Program-made: the position numbers and the translations under genes
Shown: positions 55,255 through 64,000 of the stretch, piece by piece
How positions within the stretch are numbered: position 1 is the stretch's first letter
How the letters are laid out: each line of letters begins with the position of its first letter
Notes under the pieces: generated by a model
What the model saw: only the letters and a program-made list of their open reading frames with translations
What the model was told of the DNA's origin: nothing
The model's database searches: none
Assembly (NCBI GenBank): GCA_009760855.2
Contig: WPIO01000053.1
Coordinates: 1,687,501 to 1,751,500 of the forward strand
DNA: 64,000 nt
Source of the DNA: Cristatella mucedo
Taxonomy: Eukaryota; Bryozoa; Phylactolaemata; Cristatellidae
Reading direction: 5' to 3'

Positions 55255-56195
55255 AGGTGCCATGTTCCAAAGTGACCTTTCATTAGACGACCACATCAGC
55301 TCGACAGTCGAGCATGACCACTTTCTGCTACATAAGCATGCTAAATCTCGCAATATTTTAGACAAGAATACCGCGTCTAAATTGTCCCTGCATATGTGAA
55401 TTTGCCTTAATTTTTGTGACTCATTGTTTGCAGGTTAACTTTCATTGTGTAAAGTCTAAAGCGCCTAGAAAGAGATTGAGTTTTTCTTAGGGTGCTTTAT
55501 CAAGTGTAGTATCATTATTATTATTAAATTCTACATTTGAATTCAGGCCTTTACATCTGGAGCACTATGTTGCAGCTATGCTTGTCTGTCGTGAACAATA
55601 CACTTTCCACATTTCAACCGCTCTAGCCGACCTGCACTGGCTACCAGTCAAGCCAAACATTGACTTCACGGCTTTGTTACACACTTTCAGGTCCCTTTAT
55701 TCTTTGACTCCAGCCTACCTATCAAATCTACTCCCAACCAGGCTCAGTAAAGTACCACCCACTTTTTGGTATATATCTGTCTACACATTTCTTGTAAAAA
55801 CCATGAATCTTCTGGAGACCGTGTCTTTTTTTATGCTCCCAAAGCCTGATACTTACTCCCGAACTGTGTCACATCTCATGACTTGACCTCATTTGAAAAG
55901 AAACTAAAAACGCAACTTTGTATCACAGTATTTAGTGGGACCCTGTGAGTCGTCTTTTATGTGCTTATGCGTACTGACACTGCCGCATGCTACCGCTAAC
56001 CCCACATGCATCCTGACCCTGGGCGTGTCACCCATAACCATGTTATTCTCGTTTATTGAGCATGCTACCACTAACCATTCTATCGTGCTTCCGTTGCTGC
56101 AAGTTTAAAGTGCCTAGACATAGATTGCATTCCCTGAGGGCGCTATATCAAAGTCATCTTAATTTTTTATATTTTATTTTATTATAATTTTTATT
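55255..56195 (+). mobile_element. LINE A 3' half with nested tail
   Basis: CCAAAGTGACCTTTCATTAGACG matches the FHNDLSLDDHIS region of the RT. After the insert the LHWLPVKPNIDF and MNLLETVSF blocks follow, then 3' UTR and a tail at about 56105-56160. Frames broken. Confidence 0.85.
55440..55530 (+). mobile_element. LINE A tail only, nested in LINE A
   Basis: AAAGCGCCTAGAAAGAGATT, imperfect right arm GGGTGCTTT, TCAAGTG and ATT units. The host RT sequence resumes at TACATTTGAATTCAGG. Confidence 0.8.
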
Positions 56196-56329
56196 GGGGC
56201 TGCTTCGTTAATTGTCGGACATTTTACAAAGGTTATCAAAAGTTCTGACAAGGCGAACATGTTGAGACCTTAAATAAAAAAAGATAAAAAGAGTAGCTTA
56301 TTATTAGAGGTTTATAGCACATAAAGCTA

Positions 56330-57275
56330 TTCGATTGATTTTTTGCAGCTTACTTATGAATATCGCACTCTTTCCCTCAAGTTCTGCTGTGAATCTCTTT
56401 ATGATCCCGGTCTCCTATCGCAATGCCAGTTTGGCGGATTCTCACTCAATTCTCACCAAACCCCTATTAATAGATAATTTTATCACGCAAAACAGCCTCA
56501 AACTGCAGTATTAGATTGAGACCTGGCTGAAACTGGCTACCTGCCCTACCATAATCGACGCAGGCCCGGCATGCTTCTCCTTCATCAACTGAAAACTGGA
56601 GGTTAAGACGCCGCTACCTCGCACTCACCAATCAATAACAAACCGTTTCCACCCCCTCCCTCTTTAAGCAGTCGCTTGAGGCTCATGGGTTGAGTTCTTC
56701 CGACCGCAAGCTGCCAATGATTGCAGCAGTTTAACCGCTCTAAGGCAGCTATTCTTTGCTTATCTCGGATTTATCCAATCTCAATTCAATTTTGTGTAAG
56801 ATAAATTGGTCTTTACTTGTCACTATTACCAGTATATTTTTTATTTAAATTTGCTTCGCTAAACCTCATGCGAAACTAAAATTCTTAGGAGACAGTGCCT
56901 ATACTTCATGGGCTCCCGAAGCCTTGAACTCACTCCCGACTTTGTTACTACATCCCCTGACTTAGAGAAATTTAAAAAGAAGCTAAAATATGTAAATTTA
57001 TCACAGACTTTAGTGGGTGGCTTTGATTTATTCTTCGGATGCTTTTGCGTCTGACTGCAGACATTTTGCATGCAGCCATTACCATAGTTGCATACAAACC
57101 GCGTGCATGTCACCTCTACCCATGCGATGCTTGTTGACATTGAGCATGCTACCACCTGACGTTCGACAATGCTTCATCCACATTATGACCATAGTGCCTA
57201 GACAGGCATTAAGTTCTAGAAGGCGCTACAGAACGGTATTGATTTTATTATTATCATTATCGATTGATGTGCAAT
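56330..57275 (+). mobile_element. LINE A copy, strongly diverged, internally deleted
   Basis: Endonuclease remnants (IETWLKLATCPTIIDA at about 56515-56570), then directly RT C-terminal remnants from 56860 (KLKFLGDSAYTSWAPEALNSLP) and a degenerate tail near 57180-57270. The linker and most of the RT are missing, as in 23235-24945. Confidence 0.7.
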
Positions 57276-57599
57276 TTTTCCTAAAATTGAATTATTGGGC
57301 TGGACGGCTCCGATAAACTAGCTTTTTGTGCATCTCCAGACCAGCATCTCCAGTCCAGTATCTCCAGTCCAGTAGCGAACCTTTGCTGACCTTTGCTATA
57401 TGGCCAGCACGCTCTAGTCTGCTGTCCCGTGGCTTGCTCGCGAAATTTTTGTGTAGATGCTGCTTTTTCTTCGAGACATTTACGGTGACCATAGGAAAAA
57501 TTCGGCGATATTTGCGGTTACTGCGAACTTTAAATGACCCGTATAAGATAATTACGTAGTTTATCAGCCGATAACTCGACAGAACCACTGGCTTACGTG

Positions 57600-58060
57600 A
57601 GTGCTACGCAAGGCTGCTTTTAGCTGGCCGTTCATAGCTTGAACATATTTTGATGTGCATGCGGTAGCCAACAGACTTTTTAATCTTACACAAAAAAGCG
57701 AGGTATTCGAAAGCATAGCAGACTAACGATGAAAGGTTAGCTAATGAATTTCGCAGGAGCTACCGTTCCAGATGGCCATAAACTAGGAGAAAGAGCTTGT
57801 TTGCAGCACACGTAGACGTGGTCACTCAACAATCGAAGATGTTAGTCCCAGAGTCAGACCTACAGAGTAAAAGTATTAGTCTTTGCGGTTTCAGAGCTAA
57901 CTTTGGTGGAAAGGCTAACATAGTTTACTAAGAGTACCTAGAGTAACGATGAGGCTGAGGTTGTTGCTATAGTTCAGCAAGGCAATGACTAGGCAACTCA
58001 CGGAAGACAAGTGAGAACTTTGGCCCTATATTTATTAGCTGGAGCAAATGGGTGCATAGT
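57600..58060 (-). mobile_element. LINE B 3' region, old
   Basis: GCGGTAGCCAACAGACTTT, GAAAGCATAGCAGACTAACG, TCAGACCTACAGAGTAAAAG match the better copies at reduced similarity. Confidence 0.6.
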
Positions 58061-58566
58061 AGCTTCATCACAAAGGAAAAGCTGTGGCTCAGTCCGAACT
58101 GCCAAATTTCAACTTTATTGCTTAGCTGGGCGCATAGAACAGGCCGGCTGCAATGCTAGTTGGGGCTAGCTGATTAATAAGCCTGATTTGTGTATAGTAT
58201 CAGAATTGCCCATTTGTCTTTGAACCAGCTTGAAGAGGCCGAAAAAATATTGCCAGATGCAGAACTTTAACCCGTGGCCAAGACCGTGAAATGAGAGAGC
58301 ATTACAGCTGGGCTCAGACCACAGGATAAAGATCCGCCATTGAGAGAAAGAGAGCTTATATTAACCGGGTACAATTCTTTACATATGAACTCTCTATCCC
58401 TCAAAGCAGGTTGTACATTTTTGCCATGTTTGTTCTACATATAAAATTAAACTGATATCTTTGCTAATAATCCTTGTAAGATATCCTGAAAAAGTGAGCG
58501 TTCGCCAGTGATATTCCCTAGCGTCTAGAGCACACAGAAGAGACTCGATCGGAGGCTGCTTTTACA

Positions 58567-58601
58567 CCGGCAGCGGTCGGTTAAGAATAGGCCGCTGCCG
58601 G
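58567..58601. repeat. Perfect 10-bp inverted repeat
   Basis: CCGGCAGCGG (58567-58576) and its reverse complement CCGCTGCCGG (58592-58601) with a 15-base spacer, just upstream of a LINE A copy. Confidence 0.7.
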
Positions 58602-58616
58602 ATTCAGGTGACGGTA

Positions 58617-60985
58617 AAGAGTTAAGTGCTTCCACTTGCATATGGATTCCGCGCTCAATGTGCAATAAGCCTCTGGTAATAAGTGACCTTATTTCTGAAA
58701 ATAGTCTTGACCTGCTCAGCCTAACTAAAACTTTGCTAAAATTGGTAAACTGTTCGACAGTTAAAGATGCTACCCTGGGTAGTTTCTCATTCTTTCACAC
58801 CCCTAGATCAATTAAAACTGGAGGTGGAGTTGCTCCTATCGTTCGCTCGAAATTCAACTTCAAGCCATTTGCAGTTCCCTCGAAGCAGTCTTTTGAATCG
58901 ATTGTCTTGGCTTCACCCGAAAACAACCTACAGATGGTGGCAGAGGTATATGGCCCACCAGGAACCGAATCCTCTTTTATCTCAGATTTTTCCGATCTCA
59001 TTTTGATTCTGCATGCAAGAAAGTAATCCTTCCTCATTATTGGTGATTTCAACATTCACTTTGATAACTTATCTGACGTCTTAGGAACTTGATGTCGTAC
59101 CTTGACTGACTCATTCTCACCTGCAGCTTATGTGCACGGCCCTACACACATCAAAAGTCGCTAACACGACCACATTTTCTCAGACAACTGCACTTTCTCA
59201 TCCCCAATTACTACCAAATCCTGCTTATCTGATCACGCACAGATCTAATTCAGTCTGCAGTGTGTGCCCGCCTCCACCTCCTGCTCCTCTAAGCTCGTCT
59301 GCGAATCGCGAAACGTCAAGAACCTTGACGTCAATGCTGTCCGTGCGGGAATATCTGCCTCGGCTCTGTTGCTCAGTTATCCTTCCGATCCGTCATCATT
59401 GGTAGCTAGCTACAACACGACTCTAGCTGAAAAGCTCAACGAATGGGCACCTATGATTAAGCGCACTGTGCGCACTAGTCCAGACGGCCCATGGATTGCC
59501 ACAGACATTAAACTAGCGAGTCTACTAATTCCAAGCTTAAACAAGCATACCAAAGATCAGGAATGACTGTCAATCGAACGGCCTCCGAAGACTACCGTAG
59601 GTCGGACCAATCGATCCTAGCAAATGCCAAGTCTAGCTTCTATAAAAGCATTGTGGAATCGCAGCTGCACAATCCAAAAATGCAGATGTCAACAGTCAAC
59701 CATCTCCTCAACCGCTCCTAGATTAGCTCCTTACCTGCTGATTCTTGTGATGATCTAGCCGACCACTTCCCTCGATTCTTTGTGCAGAACTTAGACAAGA
59801 TCAGGGAGTCCATCCCTGCTATGGCAGCGTCACCCCAAGAATCCTGTGCCTCCATTACTGGCAGCACTTCAATGTCTACATTTAAGCAGGTCACTGGTGA
59901 TCTCGTCCTGAAGTTTATATCCCAATCAAATAAGACAAGTCCTTTGGACCATATTCAAACTGTCCTCCTCCTGCGTTCCATTAATCTGTTTCTGCTGCCA
60001 TGCACAACCAACATCATTAACATGTCATTAACCTCAGGTCGGGTCCAAGTACCTTTCAAAAAAGCTGTAGTGAGGCAACTTCTCAAGAAAAAGATACTTG
60101 ACCAAGAGAACTTGAGCAACTACCACCCAGTCTCATTTGCACTTGTCCAATCAAAGACAGTGAAACGAGTCGTAGCAGACAAGCTGAACTCATATATTGA
60201 AACCTCACACCTTGTTAGTAAGTTCCAGTCTGGCTTTAGAGCTAATCACTCCACAGAGTAAGCATTGCTTTGGGTATACAGCGACCTACTTAGGAGTGCA
60301 GACATAGGTAAAGTGTCGCTGCTTGTTTTTCTCGATCTTTCGGCAGCTTTTCATACTATCGATCACCAAGTTCTTCTAGAGGGCGTCTCATCTTGCCTGG
60401 GCACCACTGGCACTGCACTGCTACGGTTCAGGTGGCATCTCAGTGGCTGACTCCAGAGTATTAACATGAATCGAAAAAGATCATCCAAGGTACCACTAAA
60501 ATATGGGATATCCTAGAGCTCCGTGCTAGGTCTAGTTAATTTTAATGTATATACAGTCCCTCTTGCCGATGTTATTGGCAAGCACAATCTAGGCTTTCAC
60601 TTCTACGGGGAAAACACTCAATTGCACCTTTGCATTGATCCCTGTCAGCCTTTAAGCACCTTGAATTCTCCCATCTTCCTTGCTGCATGTATTAAGGAAA
60701 TCCGCAAATAGATGGCAACAAATTTTCTTAAATTAAGTTATATAATAATTTAATTATAATAATAAAAATTCAAAAATAAATAAATAATTATAATAAATAA
60801 ATTAAAGTTAAATTGTAAATACCATATATATAATAATAATAATAATATTCACGTTGGTTATCAACCATGGTATTACTCACCATTCAATTGCGGTTACCTT
60901 TGCAGCATATGTTTAGCGCCTAGAAAGAGATTGGATTCTCTGGAAGCGCTTCATCAAGTATAGTAATATTATTATTATCATTAAT
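58617..60985 (+). mobile_element. LINE A copy: endonuclease to mid-RT, then tail
   Basis: Open pieces: endonuclease 58658-59026 (LTKTLLKLVN, YGPPGTESS), 59264-59566, linker 59782-60261, RT 60265-60450 (VFLDLSAAFHTIDHQVLLE) and 60523-60711 (GFHFYGENTQLHL where the main copy has FYADDTQLYL, so the catalytic aspartates are lost). RT homology ends near 60725 in an AT-rich stretch; the tail hairpin appears at about 60918-60955. Confidence 0.87.
60726..60850. repeat. AT-rich low-complexity stretch
   Basis: AATAA/ATAAT units replacing the C-terminal part of the RT in this LINE A copy. Confidence 0.8.
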
Positions 60986-61754
60986 AAACACTGTCATAAG
61001 TCAGTAATGCAGGAAATTTGAAAATTTCTTTTTCAAAGCTTAGCTTACCTTAAACTTCTTTTAACAAATTCTCCGATCAATGCACTCGCAGCAAGACTAG
61101 ATTACCGACTCAATAGAAAATGTTTGCTTGCTAACCAGTCTTTCTTGGAAGATTTCAAAGATAGCAATTTCCCATTGGTATATTTTTTGAAAACTTTTTT
61201 TTCATCGGACAATGAAAGTGGCAAGATCATCAAAAGTTCGAGCGCCACTGAAAGTGTATCCAGATAAGCCGAAATAAAAAATTAAAAGACCAACCAAGTT
61301 GTTTGTAGTCTGTTAAGAACGCCTGGCTGTGTCCAATCAGTGCAGTTACTTTTCATGTAAATCATTCCTCTCTCCTAGAGTAAGTGACTTCGTCCAGACG
61401 TGTACTCACGAAGAATATCTTACGCTGTTTTTTCACAATCCATGCAGAACCATATATAAACCCGAAAAGTGTGCTTAGTAGTTGACATTCGTTTAAACCT
61501 TTTTATTATATATTCTTCTACCGTGTGTAGAAACATACACAAACATTAGCCATTATTCTTAGGATTTAGTAGCCTCACCATGTCTTTGTAATCAAAAAAC
61601 CTTATATTTTTAGTGGTCAATTTCCTTTAATAGCTTGGTCAATCTCCAACTGTTCAGTCATTTAAATGGCACCTGCCAATATTTTATGAAAGCCCTCATT
61701 ACTTGGGAAAGTACTTAATGGGAATAATAGTGATAGTAGTAGTCATAATAATAC
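60986..61754. other. Unassigned intergenic sequence
   Basis: No gene or repeat family recognised. Confidence 0.4.
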
Positions 61755-63440
61755 GTTTAAAAAAGCGCCCTCTGAGAACTCAATCTCTTTCCATGCAATC
61801 GACATTTGCCAGAAAGGAAAAACGATTGAATCGAATGTGGTTTAACGCCTTATAAATAATAAAAACGGCATTGTGGATGACTTCCACAAGGTCGGCATGC
61901 AATTCTGTTGCGTATCACTTTGCAGCAAATGTAAAGCGCCTAGAAAGAGATTAAGTTCTCTGAGGGCGCTTTATCAAGTGCAATATTATTATTATTATTA
62001 TTATTAAGTGTGGTTAGTGGTAGAATACACAGTTTCAGCATGCATCAGCACTCAAAGGACGACTCACAGGGCCCCACTAAATATTGTGATACTAGTTACG
62101 TTTATAGCTTCTTTTAAAATGTAATGAAGTCAGAAGTTGTTGTGAAGCAGGTCGGGAGTGAGTTCCGCTTTTTGGGAGCATGCAAATTAAACACACGGTC
62201 TCGGAAAGATTTCAGGTTTTGACGAGGTTCAGGTAAATAGTTAGATTCCAAAAGATTGTCTAATCATGCTTAGCCTTGTAGGGGAAGTAGATCTGATAGT
62301 TGGGCTGGAGCCGCAGAACAAAGGGACCTGAAGTTAGTGCAAAAACATTGAAGTCGATGCCTTGCGTTACTGGGAGTCAGCACAGGCTGGCCAGACGTGT
62401 GGTAGTGAGGCAACTGGGACCACTACGGCAGACAAGCCTAGCTGCCAAGATGTGTAACGGCTGTAAGCACCTGGTTGCAGAGGCCGGCGGAAAAGCCAGC
62501 AGTGAGTTACAGAAGTCATGGCGGGATTTCTCAAATTCTTGGTCCAACGGAGCTGTAATATCCCTGTCTAAACAAGCCCGAGTTTTAGCACTGTTGGGTA
62601 GCTGAAACTTTACAGACTTGGGTGTGGAGCTGATGAGGTTATCTAATGAAAGGTCACTTTGGACGACGACTCTTATATTTGTGCAGAGTCAATAGGAGAT
62701 ATGCTGGCAGAGCCGAGTTTTAGTGTCAGCTTTTCCAATGCGTAAATCGCACAAGGTTTTCCCATAACAAGTAATTTGGCTTTATCATCATCCAATTTCA
62801 GAAAACTTGCTGCCATCCATGTACGTATATCATCAATGCCTGCAGCAAGAGAGTTCAAGGGATTCGACGTCCTTGAGGGCTGGGGGATTAAAGCCAAGGT
62901 CATACTGCGTGTCATGCCCATAAAAGTGAAAGCCTAAATTGCGCGTTTCAATCACATCGGCCAGAGGGAGAGTATAAACCGTAAAAATAGCGGGCACAAG
63001 CACTAATTTCTGAGGTTACAAATATTTAAGAGGTTCTTCGGGTGATCTTTGCCCATTCACATCAGTTCTCTGAATTCCACTACGCAGTTAGTACCTGGAC
63101 CACTGCAATGCAGTGCCAGTTTAGACCAGGTAAAATGAGCGGCGCTAAAGAAGGACCCGGTGATCAATAGTATCAAAAGCTGACGAAAGATCAAGCAAAA
63201 CAACAAGCTGAGATACTCTACCTAAGCTTGCATGCCAAAGTTGCTAGTTATGCACCCAAAAATTCTGACTTTATGGAGTGATGAACTCGATGACTAGACT
63301 GAAGCCTACTGGATCTTGCTAGGTTTGCAGTTTCGACATATGAGTTCAGCTGGTCTGCTACGACTAGTTACTGAGTCTTTTGTAGGAACGGTAGGAGGGA
63401 GACGGGCGGAAATTACTCAAGTACCCTTGGTCTAGACTTG
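61755..63440 (-). mobile_element. LINE A 3' half with nested tail
   Basis: Tail (AAAGCGCCCTCTGAGAAC), 3' UTR, then RT read on the minus strand (62673-62921: AAGIDDIRTWMAASFLKLDD, KLLVMGKPCAI) up to the GGAACGGTAGGAGGGAGACG block near 63390. Frames broken. Confidence 0.87.
61903..62006 (+). mobile_element. LINE A tail only, nested in LINE A (best-preserved tail unit)
   Basis: CACTTTGCAGCAAATGTAA, then the full 40-base hairpin at 61933-61972 (outer 8-bp arms AAAGCGCC/GGCGCTTT, inner 5-bp arms AGAGA/TCTCT, both perfect), TCAAGTG and about eight ATT units. The host LINE continues on the other strand on both sides (GCATGCAA before, GTGTGGTTAGTGG after). Confidence 0.92.
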
Positions 63441-64000
63441 GTTAGACTTGAAAGAAGCGAATGCTGTGGTGAGCTGGTGCTGTCTTGCGAGTTAATGCGG
63501 CATCATCTTCGGGCGACTGAGCCTGAACTGTGCCGCGCAAGGCTGGGCAGCAGGGCTGGAAGCAACCAAGTAGCAATCTGTGAGGTCGCATAAAATTTGC
63601 TCTCGCAACGAAATGTTGGGATCCAGTGATTGCCTCGACCTGCTTCGTTAAGCAGCGAGCAACTTTTCCCTTCGAATTGCTGCTTCTTGTTTCTTTTTTT
63701 ACTTTTATCAGGTGATCCGAGTTGATACATATAGGTGGAAAACCCATTACCCAGACGTAAAATGGTGGATGGCTCAATTTTCGTATGGTAATTATTGACT
63801 ATTTTACAGGTTTTGCTTAAAATATTTAATTATCGAACTTGTGAGAAGTTAGTTTCTAGCCCGTCCTCAGGTAAAAAAAATGTACGACGGGGCTAACTAC
63901 TGCTATCTAAGTCTGCAGCTGTAATCGATTGAGCTCATAATTGTGTAACTGGCTATTTAGAATCTGCATTACATGCGGTTTCCGTTCTATTGGTAGCCGT
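63441..64000. other. Unassigned sequence
   Basis: A minus frame of 111 codons (63442-63777) has no recognised domain and no second copy. Nothing else identified. Confidence 0.35.

Noticed and set aside
10767-62010. CRISPR-like or regularly spaced repeats
   Set aside because: The repeated hairpin units are dispersed LINE A tails at irregular spacing, and the sequence is eukaryotic.

Overview
The window looks like a repeat-rich nuclear genome segment of an animal. It shows no bacterial gene organisation, ribosome-binding sites or operons. Most of it consists of non-LTR retrotransposons in every stage of decay, with tRNA-headed SINEs, microsatellites and a few intact genes. The species cannot be fixed from sequence alone. 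The long intact animal-type genes are SMYD4-like (TPR + MYND zinc finger + split SET domain), and the dominant LINE resembles the L2/CR1 group. Both fit many invertebrates, and no lineage-specific marker was recognised.

Host genes. Three uninterrupted, apparently intronless SMYD4-like genes lie on the minus strand at 1765-3963, 37706-39850 and 49484-51637. The first two sit in two directly repeated ~4.2 kb blocks (about 195-4395 and 36108-40285) that include both flanks, so they arose by segmental duplication. The third is more GC-rich and does not share those flanks. Three further decayed SMYD4 fragments (13125-13330 minus, 21610-21722 minus, 22590-22830 plus) show that the locus is a birth-and-death cluster with at least six members. 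Weak candidates for other host coding sequence are a signal-peptide-like exon at 6556-6650, a cysteine-rich secreted-type frame at 9646-10044 and possible minus-strand exons at 14951-16000.

Mobile DNA. LINE A (L2/CR1-like; endonuclease, linker, reverse transcriptase, a 3' hairpin and an ATT-repeat tail) is present in about twenty copies. The longest is 17437-21310 (minus), which carries a nonsense codon and frame breaks plus a 295-bp solo LTR with a perfect 5-bp target duplication. LINE B, a second LINE with a different 3' end (a GAGATACATTACATT-type tail), has about ten copies; the longest is 26885-30010 (minus). SINE-1 (three copies) has a tRNA-like head and the same 3' hairpin as LINE A, which makes a tail-sharing SINE/LINE pair. 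SINE-2 (two copies) is a separate tRNA-like family. Repeat C (~0.6 kb, three copies, GC-rich) could not be assigned to a class. Several ~100-bp units consisting only of the LINE A tail are nested inside older LINE copies or other repeats.

Layout: 0.2-4.4 kb SMYD4 block 1; 4.4-13 kb mixed repeat fragments with two weak gene candidates; 13-23 kb SMYD4 fragments, a possible gene remnant and the main LINE A; 23-34 kb LINE A, LINE B and repeat C; 34-36 kb low-copy sequence with an LTR-like trace; 36.1-40.3 kb SMYD4 block 2; 40.3-49 kb repeat C, SINE-2, LINE B and an RT-less LINE A; 49.5-51.6 kb third SMYD4 gene; 51.8-64 kb mostly LINE A and LINE B debris. Copy boundaries for mobile elements were judged by eye against the other copies in the window and are good to tens of bases.
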